Below, in pieces: positions 25,270-33,807 of a stretch of 64,000 nt of DNA. The translations under genes and the position numbers were made by a program. The DNA is from Nocardia arizonensis (GTDB lineage: Bacteria; Actinomycetota; Actinomycetes; Mycobacteriales; Mycobacteriaceae), in the NCBI RefSeq assembly GCF_001310275.1, contig NZ_LGYZ01000121.1, positions 62,001 to 126,000 of the forward strand. Direction: 5' to 3'. Position 1 is the stretch's first letter, and the number at the start of each line of letters is the position of its first letter. Below the pieces are notes generated by a model. The model was given only the letters and a program-made list of their open reading frames with translations. It had not been told where the DNA came from and ran no database searches.

Positions 25270-25296
25270 AAGCCGCAGGTCATGGACCTGCGGCTT
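25270..25296 (+). terminator. Terminator of tRNA-Ala
   Basis: AAGCCGCAGGTC (25270–25281) pairs perfectly with GACCTGCGGCTT (25285–25296) around ATG, 11 bp after the tRNA, followed by a T/G-rich tail. Confidence 0.85.
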
Positions 25297-25471
25297 TGCT
25301 GTTGTGTGGTGTTGCGCGAACACTGGTGATGGTCAGTCGTCCACGGGCGTCGGTCATGGGTGATCATGGTGTCCCAGGTGTTGAAAGCTCAGCTCGGGGA
25401 TGGTCTGTTCTCCTCTTACTGGTGGTCGACTCGATGTCGAGGTGTCGAGGCGCGTTCGTATCGAGGTGTGT

Positions 25472-25897
25472 CTATCCGTGGTGTGTGCCAGTGGATGGGT
25501 CGAGCAACTTCACGCCTTTGCCTGCGAAGTCCTTCACGTTCTGGGTTGCCAGGGTCGCGTCGTGGGCCAGGGCGATAGCCGCGATCTGTGCGTCGAGGAC
25601 TTCCCCGGCCGCAGGTTTGGGGCGCTTCACCATCAATGTCGCGTAGTAGAATGCGGCGGCGTAGTCGAACGTCAGTACCCGCCCGGCTGCCTGGAGGGGT
25701 GCGAACACGGCATCGGCCGCGACATCGAGGGCGGCGCGCTTCTTGCCCGTGTCGAGCGTGTAGATGCCGTTGAGGGTCTCCATGACCGTAACGGAAGTCG
25801 TGTAGACGGTCGGCTGGGTGACCAGCCAGGCGGCGACGATCGGATACTTCTCTGGTGTCATCGCCGCGGCGATGACATTGGTGTCGAGAATGATCAT
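25472..25897 (-). CDS. vapC: PIN-domain toxin of VapC type
   Basis: The 141-residue PIN-domain ribonuclease keeps four acidic active-site residues (Asp5 in ILDTNV, Glu40, Asp102 in VLDAQIAAIAL and Asp123). It matches plasmid-stability/FitB-like VapC toxins that cleave tRNA or rRNA. Its ATG overlaps the stop of the antitoxin gene by 4 bp (ATGA), the classic coupled order of antitoxin then toxin. It lies 210 bp from the terminator of tRNA-Ala, in an accessory stretch. Confidence 0.9.
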   Translation of the reverse strand: MIILDTNVIAAAMTPEKYPIVAAWLVTQPTVYTTSVTVMETLNGIYTLDTGKKRAALDVAADAVFAPLQAAGRVLTFDYAAAFYYATLMVKRPKPAAGEVLDAQIAAIALAHDATLATQNVKDFAGKGVKLLDPSTGTHHG

Positions 25898-26223
25898 TGC
25901 TTCGAATTCTCGTGGCGTACATCGATTTCCGGCACGTCACCATCAAGGGTCTGTCGAAGCTCGGCGAGCCGGGTGAAGAGGGCGGCCCCGGACAGAGGGT
26001 TGGTTGTCGGGGTGTCGTCCTCGGTGGCGGCGCGAGTGAGGATGTCTCGCACCTCGGCTTCCATCGACCGACCGTGACGAGTGGCCCGGCGTTGGATGGT
26101 TGCCTTGATGGCGGGATCGAGGTTGCGAACATTCAGGTTGGTCGGTGTCGCTTTGCTGGGCGCCGCATCTTTGGTGGTCGCCCTACGCGCCTTCTGGGTC
26201 TTCGATGTCTTGATGGTCGCCAT
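25894..26223 (-). CDS. vapB: VapB/FitA-type antitoxin
   Basis: The 109-residue protein has a basic, disordered N-terminus (KTSKTQKARRATTKDAAPSK) and a ribbon-helix-helix DNA-binding domain (TNLNVRNLDPAIKATIQRRA, then TRHGRSMEAEVRDILTRA), typical of FitA/VapB. An acidic C-terminal part should bind the toxin. The basic leader of about 35 residues is longer than usual. ATG 26223 is chosen. It presumably represses the vapBC promoter just to its right. Confidence 0.85.
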   Translation of the reverse strand: MATIKTSKTQKARRATTKDAAPSKATPTNLNVRNLDPAIKATIQRRATRHGRSMEAEVRDILTRAATEDDTPTTNPLSGAALFTRLAELRQTLDGDVPEIDVRHENSKQ

Positions 26224-26381
26224 GAAGTCGATGATATCGGAATGCACTCAGGCTGCACTCAGTCCCGACGGGATCGGATCGTGTCGGCGCGGAAATCTCG
26301 AACAGTGACCGGCCACCCCCAGAAACGAGAGGTGATGTCGCCGCATCGGCGGCGTCAGACGCCGCCACCGACAGCGAAGTC

Positions 26382-26397
26382 ACGACAGGAACTTCAC
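26382..26397 (-). pseudogene. Start stub of a DUF5615 PIN-like toxin
   Basis: GTG AAG TTC CTG (reverse strand from 26397) overlaps the DUF433 stop as GTGA and reads VKFL, the usual first residues of DUF5615 toxins (MKFLVDAQLP). A TGA follows after five codons, and no recognisable continuation was found in any frame to 26240. Confidence 0.5.
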
Positions 26398-26627
26398 GCT
26401 GCGCTGACGGAGACTACGGTATGTCCGCCTGCTGCCAGGGCGCCGAATTCCAACGCCGCGAGCAGGTCGTCGGACTCCAGATCTGGATAATCCTCCAGGA
26501 TTTCCTCGGCGCTCATCCCGGATGCCATCATCTCCAGGATGTTCTGCACGGGTATCCGCAGTCCCCGCACCACCGGCTGACCGTGGCAGATCTGCGGATC
26601 GGAGGTGATGCGATTGAGGCGGGACAT
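26394..26627 (-). CDS. DUF433 antitoxin, orphan
   Basis: The 77-residue DUF433 protein has the pattern RITSDPQICHGQPVVRGLRI, then PVQNILEMMASGMSAEEILE and DYPDLESDDLLAALEF. DUF433 proteins are antitoxins normally followed by an overlapping DUF5615 PIN-like toxin gene. Here the overlap is present (GTG 26395–26397 shares the stop region), but the toxin reading is only V-K-F-L-S before a stop. The toxin has therefore been lost and the antitoxin stands alone. Confidence 0.82.
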   Translation of the reverse strand: MSRLNRITSDPQICHGQPVVRGLRIPVQNILEMMASGMSAEEILEDYPDLESDDLLAALEFGALAAGGHTVVSVSAA

Positions 26628-26768
26628 AGCGATATCGTAGCCTTGCCGGTTGCGCCTGGGCGAGGAATGCGCGTGGATGTCGCCTGGCCCGATCCGGAGT
26701 TCGGACTCGTATGGCGGCAGCCAGAACGACGTGCAGTGAACCGTCCTGGATCCGGTAGAGACTCGGGT

Positions 26769-26885
26769 TCAGGCCGCCTCTTCGACCGGCGGTAGGTAGC
26801 CGATCGCCGAGTGCAGACGCCCGGTGTTGTGCCAGTGCACCCACGAGGTCATTTCCCGTTCGAGTCCGGCCCGAGCGCTCGGGGT
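26769..26885 (-). mobile_element. IS3-family transposase C-terminal fragment
   Basis: On the reverse strand the reading LEREMTSWVHWHNTGRLHSA followed by IGYLPPVEEAA and a stop matches the C-terminus of IS3-type transposase OrfB (the W-N-RLHSxLGYxxP block). Nothing upstream continues the transposase, so only the last 37 or so codons remain. No terminal inverted repeat was identified. It marks past insertion between the toxin–antitoxin modules. Confidence 0.72.
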
Positions 26886-26986
26886 CGCAGGTCAATGATC
26901 TGTGGGGGTAGTCATCGTGGTGAACGTCTGAAGTCGGTCGTCAAGAACGCCGGGAGAATCTAGCTAGATTTCTGTACAGTTGTGGG

Positions 26987-27292
26987 ATGTCCATTCTGCA
27001 CAACAGCCGTGAGCTGAGTGTTTCCGACGCCGCGCAGCGAGGCGTCGCAGGCTTGGTCGCGGATGCCGAGAGTGGTACCGACTTGGTGGTCACCCGCCAT
27101 CGTCGGCCGGTGGCCGCCGTGGTCGGTATGGATCGGCTCGCTGAATTGGATCGGGCGGAGTCCGATCTGCGTGACCTTGCGCTGGTGCTCGCACGGGCTG
27201 CGACCGACGGCGGGAACCGCACGTCGCTCGATGACGTGCTCGACGCCTTCGGGCACACGCGGCAGTCACTGGCCGAACTCGACGACGAGTAG
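26987..27292 (+). CDS. Phd/YefM-type antitoxin
   Basis: The 101-residue protein has the Phd/YefM N-terminal DNA-binding domain (MSILHNSRELSVSDAAQRGV, AGLVADAESGTDLVVTRH, RRPVAAVVGMDRL) and a helical C-terminus for toxin binding. It precedes a RelE-type toxin by 3 bp. It likely neutralises the toxin and represses the pair. Confidence 0.9.
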   Translation: MSILHNSRELSVSDAAQRGVAGLVADAESGTDLVVTRHRRPVAAVVGMDRLAELDRAESDLRDLALVLARAATDGGNRTSLDDVLDAFGHTRQSLAELDDE

Positions 27293-27295
27293 CCG

Positions 27296-27817
27296 GTGGT
27301 CGAGGTTCTGTTCACCGATGCGGCGATCGATGATCTTCGAAAACTCGGTCCCGACGCGGCGCCCAAAATTCTGAAGAAGGTTCTCCTGCTGCTGGATTCA
27401 CCGCAGGCCGGTTATCCGCTCGGCGGCGAATTGACGGGATTCCGCAAACTTGTCGTCGGTCGCAATACTTGGCGGATCGTGTACAGGGTCACCGATGCAC
27501 AGACCGTCGAGATCTGTGAGATCTGGCCGATCGGGGCGCGCGCCGACTCCGAGGTGTACGCGGAAGCTACGGCTCGGAGCGTCGCGGCTGCCGGTCGACT
27601 ACCGGAATTCGGCAAGCTCGGCGCGGTGGTCGAGCGACTCGGCCGAAACTTCGAATCCTTCGGCGTGCCAACGGCACCGGTGCGCGAACCCGTCCCCGAC
27701 TGGCTCGCACAGCGATTGATCCACACGGCCGGTATGGCTGCCGCCGAGGTCGCGGCACTCGATCTCGAACAGGCCGTCGATCGCTGGGCCGAGTACACCT
27801 CGCGACCGTCGGCATAG
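27296..27817 (+). CDS. RelE/ParE-type toxin with long C-terminal extension
   Basis: Residues 1–85 are a RelE/ParE fold (VEVLFTDAAIDDLRKLGPDA, GELTGFRKLVVGRNTWRIVY, VEICEIWPIGARADSEVY), expected to cleave mRNA on the ribosome or act on gyrase. Another 88 residues follow, with a helical, charged segment and PVPDWLAQRLIHTAGMAAAE near the end, not usual in stand-alone RelE (85–100 residues). It begins at GTG 27296, 3 bp after the antitoxin. The extension may be a second domain or a fused remnant. Confidence 0.82.
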   Translation: MVEVLFTDAAIDDLRKLGPDAAPKILKKVLLLLDSPQAGYPLGGELTGFRKLVVGRNTWRIVYRVTDAQTVEICEIWPIGARADSEVYAEATARSVAAAGRLPEFGKLGAVVERLGRNFESFGVPTAPVREPVPDWLAQRLIHTAGMAAAEVAALDLEQAVDRWAEYTSRPSA

Positions 27818-28248
27818 CCCCGAAACGCTCATGTGCTGATGGCTCCGCCCTGCCCGTCCTGACGCGGTACGGATCGCCGGGCCTTCGACCGTCGGCGCGT
27901 TCGGGTTGTGGCACGTCAGGCCCACATCCCAATTCCCATTTCCCCGGGTCACAGCCATGACGCGCCGGCACCTGATGCCGACGAAGGATCTCGCTAACCG
28001 TGCGCCGGTCACACGGCTCCCAATGTTCCGGTGGCGCCATCGGTCTGCTCGGGGGACATGCCTCGGCGTTAGCGGCCCGGTGCTGCTCAATGCCGTGCGG
28101 ACGCAGGCACAAGGAGTGCGTCCTCGAATTACGTGGCGGTGATGTCGATTTCGCCGCCAACGCGGATCGCCCGGCCGCGCGCGGGATCCGTGCCGAACTG
28201 GTGGCCGAGAGCGGCACCGCGCCGCTCGCACCGGTCTGTACTGTCGGA
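27818..28248. other. Gene-free stretch after the RelE-type toxin
   Basis: About 430 bp with no convincing gene. On the reverse strand around 27950–28040 a short reading, RRTVSEILRRHQVPARHG, resembles the helix-turn-helix of IS481-like transposases, but the frame around it is not protein-like. It may be decayed mobile DNA. Confidence 0.35.
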
Positions 28249-29250
28249 TTACTTCGGGACGGTGATGACGACCTTGCCGGTCCTCGTGCCCTCGGCGACC
28301 GAACGGTGCGCTTGCGCAACTTCGGCCAGGGTGTAGGACGTCGGGTCGACAATTGGCGTGATAGAGCCTTGATCGACAAGCTCGGCAACGGCGGTGAGTA
28401 TCTCGCCGTGGTGCGCCCTGCCTTCGCCGGTCAGGAGCGGCAACAGGGTGAACACCCCGGAATAGCTGGCACCGCGGAAACTGAGCGGCGCGAGGCTGTG
28501 GCTGCCCCAGCCCAAGATGCTCACGACGCGGCCGGTGTAACGGCGGACGGCGGCGAACGAGGCGTCGAGGGTATCTCCACCCGTGGTGTCGAGGACGATG
28601 TCGAACCCCGCACCGCCGGTCGCGGTCCGCACATACTGCTCGACGGTCGTGGTGGTGTAGTCGATGGGGGTTGCGCCCAGCGAACGGATTATTTGCAGAC
28701 TGCCGCCGGACCCCGTCGCATAGACGGTCGCGCCGCGTGCGATCGCGAGTTGGACCGCGACGTGCCCCACGCCACCCGCGCCCCCGTGCACCAGAACCAG
28801 GTCGCCGGCCGCAACGTCGGCACGGTCGACGAGCGCCTCCCACGCGGTGATCGCGACCAGCGGAAGCGCCGCCGCTTCGTGCATCGTCAGGCGTCGCGGC
28901 TTGTGGGCGAGCAGCACCGGGTCGGCGGCGACGTACTCCGCCAACGAGCCCGGCTCCGCACCGATGCCTCCGGTCATGCCGTATACCTCGTCTCCGGCGG
29001 CGAAACCACGCACACCCGGCGCGACGTCGACGACCACACCTGCGACATCGATTCCCAGGATGGCCGGTACGGATACTTGTGCGTGCGCGGCAGCGCCATC
29101 GCTGATCTTGATGTCCAGCGGATTGACCCCGCTCGCAGCCACCTTGACGAGAACGCGGTCCGGCCCGAGGATCGGCCGCTTGACCGTCTGCGGCACCGGC
29201 GGCGAGCCGAACGCCTCGAGCACTGCCGCGCGCATCGTTTCCGAACTCAT
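28249..29250 (-). CDS. NADP-dependent quinone oxidoreductase-like (MDR family)
   Basis: The 333-residue medium-chain dehydrogenase/reductase has no zinc ligands. It shows MRAAVLEAFGSPPVPQTVKR at the N-terminus, ASGVNPLDIKISDG, LGIDVAGVV, and the Rossmann motif VLVHGGAGGVGHVAVQLA. It reduces quinones or enones with NADPH in the cytoplasm. ATG 29250 is preferred, behind GGAGG; ATG 29268 overlaps that site. It is the distal member of a leftward group with a small ABM-like protein, a LuxR-type regulator and a hydrolase. Confidence 0.92.
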   Translation of the reverse strand: MSSETMRAAVLEAFGSPPVPQTVKRPILGPDRVLVKVAASGVNPLDIKISDGAAAHAQVSVPAILGIDVAGVVVDVAPGVRGFAAGDEVYGMTGGIGAEPGSLAEYVAADPVLLAHKPRRLTMHEAAALPLVAITAWEALVDRADVAAGDLVLVHGGAGGVGHVAVQLAIARGATVYATGSGGSLQIIRSLGATPIDYTTTTVEQYVRTATGGAGFDIVLDTTGGDTLDASFAAVRRYTGRVVSILGWGSHSLAPLSFRGASYSGVFTLLPLLTGEGRAHHGEILTAVAELVDQGSITPIVDPTSYTLAEVAQAHRSVAEGTRTGKVVITVPK

Positions 29251-29274
29251 CGCTTTCGATACCTCCATTGATCT

Positions 29275-29577
29275 TTAGTCGATGTGCTGTATGAGGGTCG
29301 TCAGCTGCCAGTCCACAGTGCTGTGGTCGATGGTCGCGTGGACCGGGGAGTCGGCCATTTCGCCGGTGATTCCGGCCGCGCCGGCACGGGCATGCGCGAG
29401 GCTGTCGTAGGCGACGATGTCGATGATCGAGCCGTCGCCGCGCCGTAGGATCCGGCGCCACCGGAACCCGGGCCTGCGTTTGAGATACTCGTTGATGTCG
29501 CTGTTGGCGGCCACGAAGTCTTCCACTGTTCTGCCCGATGCCAGGCTGAACGTGGTGATCTCGAGTACATCGGTCAT
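29275..29577 (-). CDS. ABM-like dimeric alpha-beta barrel protein
   Basis: The 100-residue protein (MTDVLEITTFSLASGRTVED, then FVAANSDINEYLKRRPGFRW) has the size and pattern of antibiotic-biosynthesis-monooxygenase-like ferredoxin folds, which include cofactor-free monooxygenases and haem-handling proteins. No specific catalytic residue is recognised. It lies 24 bp upstream of the quinone oxidoreductase gene on the same strand and is probably co-transcribed. Confidence 0.7.
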   Translation of the reverse strand: MTDVLEITTFSLASGRTVEDFVAANSDINEYLKRRPGFRWRRILRRGDGSIIDIVAYDSLAHARAGAAGITGEMADSPVHATIDHSTVDWQLTTLIQHID

Positions 29578-29732
29578 CTTCGGTTCCTTCGCGCAGTCGG
29601 TGCCCAGTAGGCGGCGATCTCGCCGCAGGCGAGTCACCCCACCGACCCATGCTCGCGCAGGCCGAGGCGCGTTACATCAGTCGATCGACGTCACAACGAG
29701 GCGCAGTGGGGCCGTGCTCGACCCGCCGACCG

Positions 29733-32582
29733 CTACTGTCCGAGCGCGACCAGGGCATCGCGCAAGGCGGCCCGGGAACTGATGCCGAGCTTCGGGAAGA
29801 CGCGGTAGAGGTGGGTGCCCACCGTGCGTGGGGAAAGGAACAGCTGGTCGCCGATCTGCCGGTTGCTCAGACCAGAGGCGGCCAGGCGGGCGATCTGTAA
29901 CTCCTGCGGTGTCAGCTCCGCGCCGCGACCGTCAATGGCCCCCCGGCGGGTCGGGCCGGTGGCCCGCAACATCATCTCCGCCCGCTCGGCCCATGGAGTC
30001 GCGGCGAGCGCGGTGAAGCGTTCCCGGGCACTTTCGAGATGTGGACGAGCTGCCCGCAAGGCACGCCCACGCCGCAGTCGTTCTCCATAGGCGAGTTCGA
30101 CCCGGGCCAGCGCGAACGGCCAGCGGGCCGACGATGGATCGGTCAGCAGCGCCTCGTACGGATCAGGAAAGGCGTTGTCGTCGCACGCCAGTGCCGTCGC
30201 CGCCCGGTAAAGGAACCGCGAGTGCGGGGACAGCTCCGGGATACCGGCGTCCGCGGCCGCGCGCACATGCGCCCGCGCCGAATCGCTCGCACCACTGCGC
30301 ACCGCCGCCTCGACGAGGTCCATGACCATCCACGGCGTCACCTGCTCGTGCGGTGGAAACGTTCCCGGTTCACTGACGGCCGAATACGCGTCGAGCGCGT
30401 CACCGTAGCGGGCCTGGCTGAGCGCGGCCAGACCATCGACGTAGGCGGTGAAGGTCCGTACCGCCAGCGCGTTGCGCGGCAGTGCCCACTGCCGCATCCG
30501 GCCATGAGCGACAGCGAGGTAGGACATGTCCGCACGTGCTGCCGCGAGCAGCATCCGCGGTAGCAGCGCGCCCCACAGCAACAGTGCGTACCCGTTGTCT
30601 TCGCATAGCGAGATCGCCTCGTCAGCGTAGGCGCGCGTCTCGTCCCAGCGTCCGCCGAAGAACGAGTCGACACCCAGCATTACCAACGCGTTGGCGGCGA
30701 GGGCGATCGTCTCCCCGGAGTGGCCGGCCGCGACCACACGCTGGAGGGCGTCGCGGGGTACCCGGCCGACGTACCAACCCGCACGGGCGAGATCGACGAT
30801 CCGCAGTGGGTTCGCCTCTTCGTCGAGATCGGCGACCATCGCATCGAGTGACCGAAGATCGGCCGGGGTGGAACGCACGGGGTCGGCGAACGTCACCGCC
30901 TGGATCCGCAGCTCCCGCGACAGCAGCGGCGCGAAGCGGGCGACAGCGTCGTCGAAGACCGTCCACAACTGCGCCCGCCCACCGAATGAGCAGACAGTCA
31001 TCAACGTCTCCAGCACGGCCTCCGCGCTGCGTGGGTTCGCCCGGTCGATCGGAGTGCTGTCGAGCGCGCCGACCAGCAGTCGGTGCGCGGTGTCGATATC
31101 GCCGTCGGAGTTCAACAGTTGAGTGGCGGCCGCCGCCGCGGTCCCCAGCGTGTCGGACACGCCCGGATGTTCGCCCCGCGCGCGGGCGAGCAGAACGCCC
31201 GCACCAGCCAGCGCGCCGGTGACATGCGCGCCGATGTAGGCCGCCTCGGTCAGGCGCCGAGCCCGTTCGATCGGCCTGGCCGTCAGGTCGGCGGCGCGCA
31301 ACAGCAGTGAAATCGACTGCACGGAATCGCCGCGGGCCAGCGCGATATCCGCGACGCGGACCAAGTCTTCGGCAATGGTGTCATCCGGGCCGAGTGCCGC
31401 CTCGGCCAGATGCAGCGCACGTGCCTCGGGCTGCGTCGTGAGTTGCGCCAGACGCCGATGGGCCGCTCGCCGTTGCGGCGGCGATGCCAAATCGACCACC
31501 GCGGCGCGCACGAGCGGGTGACCGAACAATACACGCCGGCCGCGTCGGTCGACGGTGACGAGGCCGCTCGCCTCGGCCGGCGCGAGGTCCGGGTCGGAGG
31601 CCGCGATGACATCCATCAGCGCGGCTCCGGCGCCCCGGTCGAGCGCCGCCAGCAGTAGCAGTCGCCTGGTCGGGGTCGGCAGCGACGATACCCGCGCGGT
31701 GAACAGACGCCGAAGCCGATCGGTCAGCGGCAGCGTGGTGGGCAGGAAGTCGGCTCCCGACTCCTGTTCCGAGGTGAGGGTGCGGGGAAGTTCGATGAGA
31801 GCGAGCGGATTGCCGCCGCCCTGCTCGACGATCCGCTCTCGCACCGACTGATGCAGGCGCGGGTGCAGCGAGTGGACCAGATCGCGGGCGGACTCCGCAT
31901 CCAGCGGGGCAAGGGTGAGTTCGGTTATCGCCGTACGGTCGAAGAAGCTTTCGTCACCGGAACGCTGTGTCAGCAATAGTCCGATGCGGAAACCGGCCAG
32001 CCGTCGAGCCACGAGACCGAGGACGCCTGCGCTGGCGCGGTCGAGCCATTGCAGGTCGTCGACCACGACCAGGACGAAGGCCGAACGTGCGAGCCGCTGA
32101 AGCAACGTCAATACCGCGGTGGTCAGCAGCAGACGGTCCGGCGCTGGGCCGTCGTCCATGCCCAGAGCTATCTGCAGTGCTGCCCGGTTGGGCTCCGGCA
32201 GATCGGCGAGCTCCGGCGAGACCGGCAACAGCAGCTGATGCAGTCCGGCGTAGCTCAATTCGGCCTCGAACTCCGCCCCGTAGGCCCGCAGAATGCGAGC
32301 GTCGAATTCCGCCGCGGCCCTGTCCAAGGCCACGTCGAGCATCGCCGTCTTGCCCATTCCCGGCTCGCCGGTGATCATCAGCGCCGCGCCGTCTCGCGCC
32401 GCGCTGTCGAGGAACTGCACGACAGCGGCCACCTCGTCGTCGCGACCGACCAGGTCCGCCGCACCCGTACGCTGTTCCCGGCGACCGTGCCAACCCCCGT
32501 CTTTCGGCCTCACCCTGCACATCGTGTCAGGATCCGCCTGGTAGCGAAAGAAGTGGGGCCGAGCGGAGAGACCGGCGGTCAC
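29733..32582 (-). CDS. LuxR-family ATPase regulator (LAL type)
   Basis: The 949-residue LAL protein has an N-terminal AAA-type ATPase (Walker A ITGEPGMGKTAML near residue 70, Walker B VLVVVDDLQWLDRAS near 155) and about 550 residues of TPR-like helices. The C-terminal LuxR helix-turn-helix spans about 885–945 (LTPQELQIARLAASGLSNRQ, then IGDQLFLSPRTVGTHLYRVF). Such regulators activate metabolic or biosynthetic operons after ligand binding. GTG 32582 behind GGGGGG is used; ATG 32522 is an alternative. It lies between the hydrolase and the ABM/oxidoreductase genes on the same strand, which it may control. Confidence 0.92.
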   Translation of the reverse strand: MTAGLSARPHFFRYQADPDTMCRVRPKDGGWHGRREQRTGAADLVGRDDEVAAVVQFLDSAARDGAALMITGEPGMGKTAMLDVALDRAAAEFDARILRAYGAEFEAELSYAGLHQLLLPVSPELADLPEPNRAALQIALGMDDGPAPDRLLLTTAVLTLLQRLARSAFVLVVVDDLQWLDRASAGVLGLVARRLAGFRIGLLLTQRSGDESFFDRTAITELTLAPLDAESARDLVHSLHPRLHQSVRERIVEQGGGNPLALIELPRTLTSEQESGADFLPTTLPLTDRLRRLFTARVSSLPTPTRRLLLLAALDRGAGAALMDVIAASDPDLAPAEASGLVTVDRRGRRVLFGHPLVRAAVVDLASPPQRRAAHRRLAQLTTQPEARALHLAEAALGPDDTIAEDLVRVADIALARGDSVQSISLLLRAADLTARPIERARRLTEAAYIGAHVTGALAGAGVLLARARGEHPGVSDTLGTAAAAATQLLNSDGDIDTAHRLLVGALDSTPIDRANPRSAEAVLETLMTVCSFGGRAQLWTVFDDAVARFAPLLSRELRIQAVTFADPVRSTPADLRSLDAMVADLDEEANPLRIVDLARAGWYVGRVPRDALQRVVAAGHSGETIALAANALVMLGVDSFFGGRWDETRAYADEAISLCEDNGYALLLWGALLPRMLLAAARADMSYLAVAHGRMRQWALPRNALAVRTFTAYVDGLAALSQARYGDALDAYSAVSEPGTFPPHEQVTPWMVMDLVEAAVRSGASDSARAHVRAAADAGIPELSPHSRFLYRAATALACDDNAFPDPYEALLTDPSSARWPFALARVELAYGERLRRGRALRAARPHLESARERFTALAATPWAERAEMMLRATGPTRRGAIDGRGAELTPQELQIARLAASGLSNRQIGDQLFLSPRTVGTHLYRVFPKLGISSRAALRDALVALGQ

Positions 32583-32600
32583 CGATCCCCCCGTGCACAG

Positions 32601-33434
32601 TCAGGACTTCAGGAACTCCAGCAACGCCGGGTTCACAACCTCGGGATGGGTCCATGCGATGTTGTGCGGACCGCCGGCGACCGTGACCACCTTCAGATCC
32701 GGGATCATCCCAGGCAGTCGCGCCGCTGTGGCGGCGTAGGGCAGGATCCGGTCGGCGTCGCCGTGGATCAATAGCACGGGAACGTCGATCGTGCCCAGAT
32801 CCGCACGGAAGTCAGTCAGCCACGAGTCGACGGCCGCGTAGGTCGCGAACGCCCCCGCCTGCAGCGCCATCACGAAGGCCGCCTGCCATGCCTGATCGCT
32901 GATGCGGGTTCCGCCGAGGACGTCGACGTTGAAGAAGTCATCGAGGAATTGTTTGAAGTACGCGGGGCGGTCATCGGCGATAGCCGTCTTGATACCTTCG
33001 AAAACCGAGCCCGCGACACCCTCGGGGTTCTCATCGGTCCGCAGCAGGAAAGGCGGGACCGCTGCCATCAAGACCGCCTTGGTGACGCGCTCGGAGCCGT
33101 GCCGCGCCAGGTACCGGGTAACCTCACCCGTTCCCATGGAGAAGCCGACGAGGACCGCATCCCGCAGATCGAGGTGGTCCAGCAGCGCGGCGAGATCGTC
33201 GGCGAACGTGTCGTAGTCGAACCCGATGGTCGTGTGGCTCGACATCCCGAAACCGCGGCGGTCGTAAGAGACCACCCGGTATCCAGCGCCCAGCAATGCA
33301 CGGGCCTGCTTATCCCATGAGCGGCCGTCCAGCGGGAAGCCATGGATCAGCACGACCGGCTGGCCCGTTCCGTGGTCCTCGAAGTAGATCTCGATGTCAT
33401 GGCCGTTCTCTTGGCCGACCGTCAATGTGGGCAT
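32601..33434 (-). CDS. Alpha/beta hydrolase, cofactor-free haloperoxidase-like
   Basis: The 277-residue hydrolase has an oxyanion block LIHGFPLDGRSWDKQ, the nucleophile elbow VGFSMGTGEVTRYLA, an acid-bearing LLIHGDADRILPY and a late GGPHNI histidine. This matches chloroperoxidase/arylesterase-type enzymes. ATG 33434 has a strong AGGAGG ribosome site. It is the first gene of the leftward group ending at 28249. The substrate is not predictable. Confidence 0.92.
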   Translation of the reverse strand: MPTLTVGQENGHDIEIYFEDHGTGQPVVLIHGFPLDGRSWDKQARALLGAGYRVVSYDRRGFGMSSHTTIGFDYDTFADDLAALLDHLDLRDAVLVGFSMGTGEVTRYLARHGSERVTKAVLMAAVPPFLLRTDENPEGVAGSVFEGIKTAIADDRPAYFKQFLDDFFNVDVLGGTRISDQAWQAAFVMALQAGAFATYAAVDSWLTDFRADLGTIDVPVLLIHGDADRILPYAATAARLPGMIPDLKVVTVAGGPHNIAWTHPEVVNPALLEFLKS

Positions 33435-33807
33435 GCGAACCTCCTGGGTCAATGGTGTGGCAGGCGCTCCGACGAGCCCGGCCTCTCACGGGTCCGTGTC
33501 CCGGCGCCTGCGGCCGCGACCATCGGACTCGCACTCCACTTTCGCCATTGCGAGGATGCCGAACATCCGTCATTCGACTGCGGTCGCATCCCGGTGCGGC
33601 GACATCGGCTTCCACGAGAATCGCGAGGGCATCGTGCTGTCCGTTTCACGGTGCGCAGCGGGCGACTACTCGTATCGCCGGATGGATCTGTCCGAGGGGC
33701 GAGAATCGAGGTCTATCCCGGCCCCGGCGCCAAGCAACACGAAGCCGATGTCGACCTCTACAGTCCGGGCAGTTCGTACCACAGGTGAGAACGGAGATAG
33801 AGATCCG
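33435..33807. other. Gap upstream of the hydrolase
   Basis: About 370 bp between the divergent hydrolase and the following unknown gene. Frames are open but not protein-like, although one forward frame near 33700–33788 reads IEVYPGPGAKQHEADVDLYS, which could be the tail of a lost gene. Promoters for both neighbours should lie here. Confidence 0.35.

Noticed and set aside
27599..29650. 683-codon reverse frame between the RelE-type toxin and the LAL gene
   Set aside because: Arg-rich and without domains; it is a shadow of the quinone oxidoreductase gene with random open sequence at both ends.
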